From the NCBI GenBank assembly GCA_026770595.1, contig MU633724.1, positions 9,282-26,878 on the forward strand: 17,597 bases of DNA, in the 5' to 3' direction. Position numbers and translations under genes: made by a program. Origin of the DNA: Ochromonadaceae sp. CCMP2298 (Eukaryota; Sar; Synurophyceae; Ochromonadales; Ochromonadaceae). A model generated the notes under the pieces. It ran no database searches and had not been told where the DNA came from. It worked only from the letters and a program-made list of their open reading frames with translations. Positions 1 to 10,047 of this stretch are shown here, piece by piece (position 1 is the first letter of the stretch; every line of letters starts with the position of its first letter).

Positions 1-3000
1 CCCCCCCTCCCCCATCCCTATTCTCCAGCACGCCCCCTACCCCACTCACCGCCGCCTCTCTGGGTCTGATGGCCCTCTTGAGATCGTTCAGCTGGTGAAT
101 GATGGCGATCTCCCGCCCCTGGGGTGCGAGTGCATGATGCGCCAGTGTGGCCACCACGAGGTAGGATAACTGACCTCCGAGTAGCTGCAGGTCCTGCCCC
201 ATGCCTAGGTAGCTGAGGGGGGAGGAGGTGGCCATCTGCAGACTGCGCAGTAGGTGCGCCGTGGTGAGCGCCCCCTCGCCCTGCTGTGCCTCGCAGTGTC
301 CGTGCAGGTAGGTGGCGGTGCTGTGCTCTTCGAGTGAGTGCTTCGCCAGCTCTGAGAGGGGCTGGAACTGGCACAGGGGGGAGGCGGTGTACCGCACCTG
401 GGAGCAGTGCACGCCCCTCTCTACCATGTCGTCCAACAGAACCACGTCGAATCGATCCCCCTGCAGGCGGCACACAAAGCCCTCCAGCAGACACTGCCCC
501 ACACCCCCCACACCCCCACCCTCCTCTGTAGTGAATGTGGCAGGCCCCGCAGAGGAGTAGTAGAACACCCTCGCCCCCAGGGGAAACTGCGGCACCCCCC
601 TTACGTATTCCCCAACCTCTAGGGGAATAGGCGTCGACTGGCGCAAAAGCGTGCTGAGCGGCGCCATCGCCCCAACCATGCGCGCCTCCACGTCTAACAG
701 GAACTGCAACCCCACCCCCCCACCCCCTCCGTAGTCCATGCCTCTGTGGGGCCGTTTCATTATAGGCGCAGGCTTGCCCATACCCCCCCCCACACCCACA
801 CCCATACCCATACCCACATTTGGGTCTTTCATGATGCTACTACCCGCCAAGCCTGACACGCTCGAGAGCCCGGAGACAGGGGACATTCCCATGTCGTGCA
901 CTGTATTGGCGCCGAAACGCACGTGCCCCGCCTCCCCCACATCTGCCGCGCTGCGCGTGCGGGATAATTTGCTTCTTCGCCCTTCCTCCCGCCTTTCTTC
1001 TGGCGAGACGGCGATGCAGTGGGCGAGAAGGCGGCGCTGCTGCTCTTGCGATTCTATGTCATCCCCGTGCCAGAGGAGCAAACTGAGCGCCCGGAAGCAG
1101 GCACTACTGCGCCGATTGACCTCCTCTGCGATCTGTGGGAGCAGCACGCGCCAGGCGGGTAGGTGCGTGTTGAGGGCGGCGAAAAGGCTGCAGGTGGTGC
1201 GGGTGAGCGAGAGTTGCTGGGCGGTGTAGCGGCGGGAGGCAGGCTGCACAGGCAGCAGCAGCAGATCCACATAGGTACGTACGAAGCGACACACAGCCCC
1301 GCACAGCTCAGAAGCCCCCTCACCCTCCACTTCCCCTGCCCCGACGACCCCCTTTGCACCGAGTCCCCCCGGCACATCGCCTATAGCCACGCACACGCTC
1401 TGCACCAGATGCACCGCCCGCCCCCAGCATTGCGCTACCAGTGACAGCTCAGTGGTGCTAGTGTAGCCCATCAGCGCGGCCCCCATCTCCTCCGGCTGAG
1501 CCAGCACCTCTCTCTGGAAGCCCAGCAGCAGCGGAGAATGCACCAGCACCTGCAGCAGACCGGCCAGCGGGCTAAGGGATATTATGTTCGCCGAATTGGC
1601 GCCGATTACCACGTCCAGTGCGCTGATCAGCGACGACACCATGCAACGCAGAGACTTGACACGCCCCTCAGACCCCACACCCCCTACCCCCGCAACCCCC
1701 CCACCTACGCCCACACCCATGTTAATACCCACCCCCCCCTCGCCCCTCCTCTTGGGGAAACTGAAAGCATTCGCACCCTCCGCACCAACCCTTCCCTCAG
1801 AGGCGTTCCAACCCTCAAATCGGCAGTCCAGCAAGGGCAGGTCTGCGGCCGCCCCACCCAGCGTGGCCACCACTCTTGCTACCAGAGAGACCACGTCTAT
1901 AGAGGTGGAGGCAGAGGAGGCAGAGGAGGTATTGGGGGAGGGGGAGGGGGGTGCCAGCAGGGCGAGCCATTCGTCGTGGTCTGAGAGGGAGATCTGTGCG
2001 AAGGCGGCGCTGGAGCCCCTCGGCACGGCCAGTTTGAGGATGCGCAGACACACCTGTGCGAGGCTCTGGTCTACTGGGAGGGACTCAGAGGAGGAGGTAG
2101 GGGAGGAGGTAGAGGTAGGGGAGTAGGAGTAGTCGCCCTGGTCAGCAGGGCCCTTCGACTCCTCAGCCCCCCCCGTACCCCCCGTACCCCCCCTAACCCG
2201 ACGCTCGCCCGAGGCGAACGTGTTAGCCCCATGCACTGCGAACAGATTCCGCAGTGCCACAGCAGCATATGCGAAGATAGACCGCCTCCTGCGGGACAGG
2301 GTGGAGTGCACATCGTCCGCCGAATTGAAGGCGAAAATACTGCTCAGCAGCAGGAGCATCGAGGTCAGCAGCCGGAGGGCCACGAGGCTCTTGAGAGCGC
2401 CCATAGCAGCAGGGTCGCCCCCATCAGCCCCAGCCAGGCCCACACCCTCCTCCCCCACTCCAACCCCAACCCCTACAGACCCCCCCGGCGTGAACACCAG
2501 CACCCTGTAGAAGTCGTCAAGGCGGCCTAGCAGCTTCTCCATCTTGTCCTGGGTCAGGCGCATGCTGCCCAGGTCCCTTGCCACCACCTCGGACAGAGAG
2601 GGGTCGGAGGCGCGGGCAGAGACGGAGCGCAGTTGGTGGTGCAGCATGGACAGCAGCAACTCGCACTTTTCTGCAATTGCTGCCCGCCCCACTGCGGATT
2701 GCATACCACCCCCGCTGGTGCTGCTGGTATCTCTGGCGCCCGAAGCGCCCGAACCGCTGGCGCTGGCGTCCTGCACATGTGCCTGCAGTTGCTGCATCAC
2801 CTCCGCCACCACCTCGTATGAGCGCCTGTCCCCGCTGAAGGAGGAGCTCTTGTGGGTGAGGGGGGAGGCAGAGCTCTGCGCAGAGACGACGGGGCTCAGG
2901 CTGCCCACCACTGGAGAGTCGGATGTCTCCTCGAACCCGCTAAAGCTGTGCTTGCGACCCCTCCGCTCGCCCTGTCCCCCCCCCTGTCCCCCCTGCCCCT

Positions 3001-6000
3001 GCTTGCCCTTGTCAACCATCCGCTTAGCGGCAGAGCCGGGTAACACATAGAACTCCAAAAACTTTCTCCAGGATCTGAGCAATACCATTGCTGAGTGAGA
3101 GAGGGCGGCAGTCAGGTTCAGGCGAGCGGCGGCGATATTCAGTCGTGCGAGTAGGTGCAGGTCTGCGCAGTCGCAGGTGTCCATCTCGAGACAGCGCGTC
3201 AGAGAGGAGCGATAAGCCCACTGACCCGCAGAGCGCAAGCCTCTGAGGGACAGTACGTACTCTGTGCCGTACAGGGCCTCGGGGCGACGCAGGGAGGGTC
3301 GTGAGCGTGTTAGCGCAGCCACGTCCACGCCCAAATGTGTGGCCAGTTTTTTAACCCCCGACATGGCCTCGGGGGCCGCGGTGATGCAGAGGTAGTGCTT
3401 GATCCAGCTGACGAAGCGGTGTGTCTCGGTCGCCTTGACATAGAATGCCTGCAGACGCTTGCTGATCTGCGAGGCGATGTGTGCGTCGATGTCGTAGAAG
3501 CAACCGTACCTCTCCATGCTCAGCAGCTGCAGGGCGGAGGCGTGGCAGCGCAGTTGCTGGGCGTGCTGTACGATCGCAGCAGCGGTTGAGGCAGATGCCA
3601 CACCCCCACCCGCACCTCCTGCGCCCATACCCTCCGTGGCAGCATCCTCCAGCATGTGCATCGCGTCTGCGTGCTGTGCGCACCCGTCCAGCGCAGACAC
3701 GCGCAGAATATTCGCATCGAAAGCTCTCAGAGAGCAGCGCAGCGCGGGGGCGGGGGGAAGATCGACCATCAGCGGGGTGGTTATAAAATCCCAGAATCGC
3801 TTGGTGAGGGTCATGAAAAGAACCGCTTTTAGGGTCACGTAGTACTCTGGGCTGCTGCACATGTGTATGACGAGCTGGTAGAGGTAGTGCAGGGAGAGGG
3901 GGTCGGAGGAGTACAGGACCTCGGCTTGTGAGAGGGCGAGCAGCAGTGCCTGCACCAGCACGCTGTCATCAGGAGAAGCGGTGCTGGATTCAGCCCCCGT
4001 ACTACCCGCCCCCCCTGTGCCCCCCACTCCCGTCCCTGTCTTCGCCGCTGTGCCTGGGGCCGCCAGCAGCACACACAGGGCCACTGGCTGCCTCTCCGCC
4101 AGCCCTAGCAGCACCTCCAACACGCACCTGAGCACAGGGGATACAGATGGGGACCCAGGGGACCCAGCAGGTGACCCAGCCCCACTGCCCCCCAGCAGCC
4201 CAGCTAGGCCGCACGCTAGGGTTCTCAGGTTATCCGAGCCAATGAAATCGACCACATTCACCCCCTCTCCACCCCCCGCCAGGTCTGGGTGTCCCAGGCG
4301 TCCACAGGGCAGCGCCTGCACAACTAGGGCCAGCAGACGCAGCAGCGCCACTGTAGAACCCTCCGCACAACCCACACCCACAACCACGCCTGCACCTGCA
4401 CTTGCACCTGCACCTGCACCTGCACTTGCACCTGCGCCTGCACCTGCGCCTGCACCCACACCTCCAGCGCTAGTGAGCATGGCCACCAGCACGCTGAGAT
4501 GGGTGGCAGAGGTGGCGCCGCGCTCAGATGAGGCGGGGGGAGGGGAGGCAGATTGTAGTGGTACGAGCGCGCTCAGCCAGGGCACCACTGAGATGCTATG
4601 CCCGCCCAGTCTGGAGCACTGCGCGGTGATGGATGCCAGCAGGTGTGCCCTCAGGCGTGCAGTGGTGGGCGCAATGCCACTGCCGGCACTGGGACTGGGC
4701 CCCTGCAATGTGACGTCCAGCAAGCGACCAAGAATCACCGCGCACCTTTCGGACAGCAGCTGCACCACCCCCAGCACCGCCGGGGGCAGCAGGGGCTCCC
4801 TCCGCACCCCCGCACCGGTGTCCGTACCCCTCTTCCCCTCTGTATGTGTGCGTACGGAGAGCAAGTCCCTGAATGAGGAGGGGCGGTCCTGCGCAGATGT
4901 AGGCGCCGCTCGGGCCGTGAGCAGCCCCTCAAGCACGGCCAGCTGCACCAGCGCCTCGAGGAAGGGCTGGTTGCTCGCAATAGCCTCGATGATGTAGGCG
5001 CTAACAGGGCAGGTGAGGAGTGCGTCAATGGCCTGCACACACTTGAGCAGCAGCAGGCAGCTCTCCTCTACACTGCCCACGCACCCGCGCACCAGCAGGT
5101 TGAACTCGTTCAGCACGAACACGCCCGCAGCGCGCAGCTGCTCCCCTGTCTCCCCCTCCTCCCCCGCCAGCACCTGCATAGCGCGTCTGCGGAACTCCCC
5201 CAGACGCGCACCAGAGCTGGGTGCACCCATGCCCACACCCCCGCCCACACCTACACCCATACCCACACCCACGCCCATACTGTCCTGGACGCCCTCCGAG
5301 TCCTGCGTGATGTCAGTGCCCGAGAGCAGCAGGTGCAGGGCTGGGTAAGAGAGCAGGCAGTCGGCGGAGGCGAACCTGGCCGTGTGGGGGGCGTATGAGG
5401 AGGAGGATGCGGTAAGTGTCCCCTGGGACTGCCCCTGGGGCCCCTGGAGGATCACTGTCACCCCCGCGTCTATGCACAGTGCATGCAGCACCTCCGCCCC
5501 CACCTCCATTCCCAGGTCCCCCAGCGCGCGCACCACTCCGCCCAGGGTGGTGCAGGGGTCCCTGTCCCCCTCCCCCCCCTGGTTGGGTGTGTGGGGGGCG
5601 AGGTGGGATAGGCGGAACAGCTTGCGTACCGGCATGCGCGCCTCCACTAGCTTGTCAGCAGCCTGTCTGCACGCGTGCACCACCTGCTCCGCCACTACGT
5701 AGAACACCCCCGCCAGCGCCGCAGACTCCGACACATACGCCCCAGCGCCCACAGCGCCCGCTCTCGCGCCACCCCCTGAGCTTGGGGTGTTGGGGGCAAG
5801 GGAGACGGCAGTAGCGTACAGGAGCTCGTACAAGCCGCCGCCCCCACCGCCCCCGCTCCCCCCGGAGGAGGCAAAGGTGGCGGCCGTCTGGGCGGCGAGA
5901 GAGTCGCTCCAGGTGGGTGAGACTGAGCCCAGTGTGCCGAACAGGCCGCAGGCGGACAGGGTCAGGTGCAGGTTAACCTGGCGTCTGGCTGCGGTGGATG

Positions 6001-9000
6001 CGATGCTGGCTGCGTATGCTGCGGTGCCTATCATGGGTGCGATGGAGACACCGCTGTCTCTCAGTGCCGCGCAGCCCACCAACAAGCACCTCCCCACGAG
6101 TCGGCTGAGCAGCCCCGCGAAGCTGAGCTCGTACACCGCGGACTCCACGGCAGACGGGCTGAGCACATGGGTGATAAGACGCTCAGCCTGGGGGGCCGCC
6201 ATGTATGTGGACAGAACGTCGAATGCCTGGCGGGGGTCTGCGCGCATGTCTGCCACCCTGAGGGCAGAGGCGCTGAGGGGGGGGTATAGCTCGGGACAGC
6301 GCAGGGTGCGTACGAGGCACAGGAGGGCTATCTCATTCCACTTTGCGTCCAGGAAGTATGCAGCGATGGCGCCCTGCTGTGTGCCCTGGTGTCTCAGCAG
6401 CGCGTCCAGGAGGGCCAACAGCGAGGCCAGCTGCACCACCACCTCCTCTGCAGATAGCACCCCAGGGCTAGCAAATACCTCTGCAAGACCCCCCCCTACA
6501 CCCCCTACACCCCCTCCTACACCCCCTCCTACACCCACTCCTACACCTCTTCCTGCATAGGTGCGGCTGAGTGTGCTGTCCGCCTGCAGTAGCAGATCCA
6601 GCACCACTGTCCACCACAAGCACTCCGTCTGCCACCTCACCAGACACATCCCCGACACATCTGAGTGCAGCACCACGCCCTGAGCACGGTCCCCCGCATC
6701 GCACAGGGACCGGGGCCGGGTCCCAGTCCCCTGTCCGTACCTAGACCCAAGCCCAGCGCCCCCCCCGACCGCCCCCGCGCCCCGGGTTTTGGAATGTCCA
6801 TACCAGGTAAGCCCCTCCTCCTCCCCCTCCCCACCCCCCGGCCCGCCCAGCAGCCCCCTACCCCTGTGGCGCGGGTCGATGTGCAAAATCTCATCGCCCA
6901 CCTTGCGTACAAGGGTGCCAGGGGGGATGGCCCCATGCTCCCGCAGCCAAGAGCGGTGGTCGGTCCACAGCAGCGCGTCGTGTGCGCTGTCGCTGTGACT
7001 GTGTGGGGTGCGGAACTGCAGGTGCGCTGTGCTCTCCAGGCCGGTCATGCGCACGGGTCTGTTGAGCAGCTGCAGCACGCGCATGCAGGCGGCGGGCCCG
7101 CAGCTCAGAGAAGTCAGGATCCTGAAGAAGTACAGCGGGTCGTGTGGGGCGGACTGCAGCGTGTGCACAAGGCAGACCAGCGGGTGAGGGGAGAACGGCC
7201 CATCCTCCCCTCTTTCCCCCCTAGCACTATTCGCCCCGCCCTCCTCGGCCTCTTCCAGGGCAGCTGCCTCCCACGCAGCCCAGAACCCCTCACACAGATC
7301 GGGCTGGCCGCGGTAGCACAGATGCACTAAGTCACTGAGAGCTCCCAGATCGCGCAGCTCCGTGCAGGGCCCTCCCTTCCCCTGTCCCCGCCCCTGTTCT
7401 TGTCCCTGCTCCTGTCCAAAACCGTCAACCCAGCCCCCATTCCCCAGCAACCCCCCATTCCCCGCCCCCCCACCCCCCTCCCCTATCATAACGCAGGCAG
7501 CGGTGAGGAGGTTGGCCAATTCCTGCAGGATGGAGCAGTAGAGCGCCTGGTTGGCGGAGCTGGCAGCCGCACTGTTTAGCAGCGACTCCACCACCTGTGC
7601 CCCCCCACCCCCAGCGCCCACACACCCAGGCCCGTCAAGCACCTCCATGTCAGGGCTCTCGGGAAGGTCCGGATCAGAGCGTATCCGCAGAGCCAGTGCG
7701 CTGTTCTGCCCCACCGCGCTGGACGCCAGCAGCAGCAGCTCCTCCAGGGCACAGTCCCCCAGCCCCCAGTGCTGCACCTGCCTGCCCAATCTGCCGTACG
7801 CGGGGTCCCTCCGGGCCAGGGTGGCTGCAGGCTGCGTGGGGGCGAACAGGTCCAGAAATGTGTACCACAGAAATGCGCATAGCTTGGTCACACCCAGTAG
7901 AGTCTCCGTAGGTGGGCGCAGAGTCTGGTATATCTGGGGGGGGGAGAGCAGTCGGGCCAGGGCGTCGTTGAGATCGCGACATACCTCCTGTGCGTCGTCG
8001 CTGTCTAGCAGCGGGTGCACCTCTACCTCGTCCTCAGATGCCCCCCTGCCCCTACCCCTACCGCCACTCCCATCCCCACCACCCCCACTCCCATCCCTCC
8101 CATCGTCTTTACGCTCAAAGAGCCTCCAGAACTGGCAGCACTCTGCCACCAGCACCACGAACTTGAAATGCACTGCTGTGAGAGTCCCCCTCACTAGGGC
8201 CACCTCTGCCTTGGGACTGTGCTCCAGCAGCCTCTGCAGGGGGCTGTCCTCTATCTGGCTGGCCTGCAGCAACAATGTGCTGAATAGTTTGATAGAGGGG
8301 GTGCAGTTGTAGGACACCAGCACGAGCGCATCTGCTACCCGGCCCAGCTCCTCCACGTACTCGCCCGCCCACGCCTGCTGGCACTGCTGCATGTACTTGG
8401 ACACGTTGTGCGGACTATGGGCGCCCAATAGCTGTCTGTCCATACTGCCCGGGTGCCAGTCTCTCAGCACATTCAGGTAGGAGGACAGGCGGGGGGCTAG
8501 GGCCTGGGCCTTCTGGGGCTGTGCGAGGGCCTGTGCGAGGGGGGAGGCTAGGGCGTGCTGGGGGTGTGCGGGGTCGAGGTCTACACGCAGCACCTCAGTT
8601 AGTAGGGTCCACAGCAGTGCCCTACGTGCGCAGTACGCCTCCCGAAGCAATAGCAGATCCTCCAGCGCGGGGATGGAGACAGCCGGGGCAGAGGGGGCTG
8701 GGGCAGGGGTGGGGGCAGAGGCGACGGGGGAAGCTAAGGGCGCGAAGCTGAGGGCCCCAGGCGCCGCCGCCGCCGCTGCTGGTGCTGTAGGTACTGGTGC
8801 TACGGATGTGGGTTCTGCAGGTATGGTGACGCCAGCGTCCTTTAACGTCTCGCACACCTGCTCCACGTCTGCCTCTGACACTTTAAGGGCGTCTGAGAGG
8901 GCCAGCAGGAAGATTAGCCGATTGGGCTGTGCAGCGAGGCGTATGCGCAGGGCAGAGCGGGCGGCGCTGCTTTGCGGTTTGGTGTAGGGTGATGTTGCCT

Positions 9001-9211
9001 GTAGGAGTGTGTGTGTGTGGAAGTGTGTGCATGTGTGGAAGAGTCAGGTGTCTAGTTCACAGATGCGTCATATCTATTCCACATTAGTAGAGTCACTCAC
9101 CTCCAACAGCTCCCGCAGCAGCTGCGGGGCATCGCAGGGGAGATTGCCCGCCCCGGGAGTGTCAGAGCTGAGCAGCTCCAGCGCCCCCACTATCTGAGCA
9201 GTTGTTAGCAT
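1..9211 (-). CDS. Nup188-like giant nucleoporin, C-terminus beyond left edge
   Basis: Probable scaffold nucleoporin of the Nup188/Nup205 (Nup192) family, which builds the inner ring of the nuclear pore. Exon 1 (9211-9101, 37 codons, start in a good AAAATG context) begins MLTTAQIVGALELL. Exon 2 starts at 8998 and is open in one frame to the window edge, giving about 3036 residues without a stop. The sequence is rich in Leu/Ala helices, as expected for an alpha-solenoid. Residues about 720-845 read GAIPPGTLVRKVGDE, then a Gly-rich insert, then GVVLHSDVSGMCLVRWQTE; this resembles the SH3-like domain inserted in Nup188, seen elsewhere as a PxGT strand and a V-x-W strand. Further family-like stretches are TLTKRFWDFITTPLM (about 1770) and a YGTEYVLSLRGLR block with LLRSWRKFLEF (about 1945-2000). 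Family members are usually about 1700-2000 residues; the excess is mostly Gly/Ala/Val/Ser-rich inserts. Nup205 is the main alternative. The assignment rests on pattern recognition only. Confidence 0.6.
41..50 (-). other. Candidate splice donor at the left edge of the Nup188-like gene
   Basis: After the residues LNDLKRAIRPREAA the minus strand reads GCG then GTGAGTGGGG, a good donor with the GT at positions 49-48 that would close the exon in phase 0. The following sequence is low-complexity and also stays open (VSGVGGVLENRDGGGG). I cannot tell from this window whether the exon ends here or reads on. Confidence 0.4.
4390..4462 (-). repeat. (TGCACC)n hexanucleotide repeat coding Gly-Ala
   Basis: About a dozen copies of TGCACC with occasional T/C or C/G changes. 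On the minus strand this encodes an uninterrupted Gly-Ala run with two Gly-Ser units at about residues 1549-1573. The length is a multiple of three and the frame continues cleanly on both sides, so the tract is an in-frame insert and not a break. Confidence 0.85.
5225..5280 (-). repeat. CACCCATAC-type repeat coding Gly/Val/Met
   Basis: Imperfect hexanucleotide repeats built from CCCACA/CCCATA units encode a run alternating Gly with Val or Met (GVGVGMGVGVGGGVGMG) at about residues 1277-1295 of the nucleoporin. A sister tract of the same kind lies near positions 779-820 and encodes VGMGMGVGVGGGMG. Confidence 0.75.
6487..6547 (-). repeat. Gly/Val-coding repeat after the SH3-like domain
   Basis: The plus strand shows repeated CTACACC with C-rich spacers. 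Read on the minus strand it encodes a Gly/Val-rich run (GVGVGGGVGGGVGG) at about residues 854-874 of the nucleoporin, directly after the SH3-like segment. It is in frame and probably a flexible loop. Confidence 0.75.
8999..9100 (-). other. Intron 1 of the Nup188-like gene (102 nt)
   Basis: On the minus strand GAG is followed by GTGAGTGACT, and the intron ends in a pyrimidine-rich stretch with CACACACTCCTACAG before GCAACATCACCC. Both flanking exons are in phase 0. Without splicing the frame stops within the intron (an in-frame TAG or TGA follows soon after the donor). A TACTAAT-like branch-point motif is present, but it lies close to the donor. Confidence 0.8.
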
Positions 9212-9220
9212 TTTCGCGCT

Positions 9221-9244
9221 GATCACAAGATCAGAAGATCAAGA
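9221..9244. repeat. Triple 8-bp GATCA repeat in the 5' leader
   Basis: Three near-identical 8-mers follow each other: gatcacaa, gatcagaa, gatcaaga. They end 10 bp upstream of the Nup188-like ATG, so they probably lie in its 5' UTR. No function can be read from them. Confidence 0.6.
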
Positions 9245-9488
9245 GCTCGTCCCGGCTGCGCAGACACAGCTGTGGAAAAGGCAAGCTTTGTCAATCCAGT
9301 GCTTGTGCTGTAGGCGCCACGCAAGACAGGATAGCTGGCCGTGCTCCCCTGCTTGTGGACAACGCAGGGTCCAATAACGCCTCAGGGAAGCTTCAAGCAC
9401 GATAGAATGGGCCCGTGGAGGAGGCGACGATTCGAGAGCTTGATGATGAGCAAGGGATGGAGGCAAGCAAAGGCTTTCAAAGCAAAGC

Positions 9489-9572
9489 GTGAAACCGGTA
9501 AGGCAGTATTCGGATTCTTTAGGTAAGAGGTTATTCGAATCCGCCGATGAATACTGCTGTACCCGGTTTCAC
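9489..9572. repeat. Imperfect inverted repeat / long hairpin
   Basis: Left arm 9489-9517 and right arm 9537-9572 are near-perfect reverse complements around a 19-nt loop. The paired blocks are GTGAAACCGG with CCGGTTTCAC, GCAGTATTC with GAATACTGC, and GGATTC with GAATCC. They are separated by a small internal mismatch and one bulge of about 7 nt on the right arm, so 27 of the 29 left-arm bases can pair. An outer 8-bp match (GCAAAGGC at 9467-9474, GCCTTTGC at 9604-9611) could extend the foldback. The transcribed strand, if any, is unknown. Confidence 0.8.
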
Positions 9573-9673
9573 TCTCCCCTTTTCAACGTGGGGACGGTTA
9601 ATGGCCTTTGCGCTTTTCAATGGTGAGTGTAAATATAACATTCTCTCGTCTCACAGTCACTCCTATTCCCGGT

Positions 9674-9686
9674 ATGCATAATGCAT
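9674..9686. promoter_or_regulatory. Doubled palindromic ATGCAT motif
   Basis: ATGCAT-A-ATGCAT: two copies of a 6-bp palindrome one base apart, about 465 bp upstream of the Nup188-like start and just before a minus-strand CCAAT box at 9696-9700. It could be a transcription-factor site, but only the motif itself is visible. Confidence 0.3.
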
Positions 9687-9857
9687 GGTGATTATATTGG
9701 CAAGAGGGTGATCAGCGTACTTCAAAAACCATTCTGCTTTTGAAAAATCGACAGCCGAAAGCATACTGCAAACAAAGACACCAAGTACTTCCACGACCAT
9801 ACCATATGGCACACTAGCTACTCTGCCCCTTGGGGCCCTTACTGCTGCTCTGCTGCT

Positions 9858-9940
9858 CTTTAGGTTAGGGTCTGTAGGGTCTCCCGCTCAAGACCCTAAA
9901 AACCATAACCTACAGAGCCTAAAATCCCTAAAAACCCTAA
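9858..9940. repeat. Telomere-like CCCTAAA/TTAGGG motifs with a hairpin
   Basis: The segment begins with TTTAGGTTAGGG and AGGGT on one side, and continues with ACCCTAAAAACC, TCCCTAAAAACCCTAA on the other. The two orientations face each other: TAGGGTCT (9875-9882) pairs perfectly with AGACCCTA (9891-9898) across an 8-nt loop. These are degenerate matches to the plant-type telomere repeat TTTAGGG, too few and too irregular for a true telomere. The segment lies downstream of the thiamine-triphosphatase stop. Confidence 0.6.
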
Positions 9941-10047
9941 GCTGAAGACCCCCGTTCCTGAGCCCCCCTCGGTCGTAGAAGAGGGGGCCCATGCTAATGA
10001 AGCATATTCCCACATACAATCAGTCCCCTCCACAATCATGATCCCAA

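Larger units (their letters stand above)
9212..10047. other. Spacer between the Nup188-like and ThTPase genes (836 bp)
   Basis: No protein-coding frame here resembles a gene. The base composition is visibly more AT-rich than in the flanking genes. It should hold the promoter and 5' UTR of the Nup188-like gene and the 3' UTR of the thiamine-triphosphatase gene, both on the minus strand. It contains a triple 8-bp repeat, an imperfect hairpin, a doubled ATGCAT, a CCAAT box on the minus strand (9696-9700) and telomere-like motifs, listed separately. Confidence 0.7.

Noticed and set aside
3981-4997. 338-codon plus-strand open frame, and similar ones at 5787-6560, 7551-8312 and 6665-7330
   Set aside because: They lie opposite the nucleoporin frame. 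Their Pro/Ala/Arg/Ser/Thr-rich composition is what the complement of a GC-rich gene gives, and they show no family motif.
6781-6815. Perfect-looking splice donor CAGGTAAG on the plus strand
   Set aside because: It lies antisense within the nucleoporin exon with no plus-strand gene around it, so it is a chance match.
9440-9500. C-box-like TGATGATGA suggesting a C/D snoRNA
   Set aside because: I saw no matching D box (CTGA) at a suitable distance and no terminal stem.
9520-9550. tRNA T-arm-like TTATTCGAATCCG
   Set aside because: The flanking bases do not form the 5-bp T stem and no acceptor or anticodon arm can be placed. The sequence is part of the hairpin.
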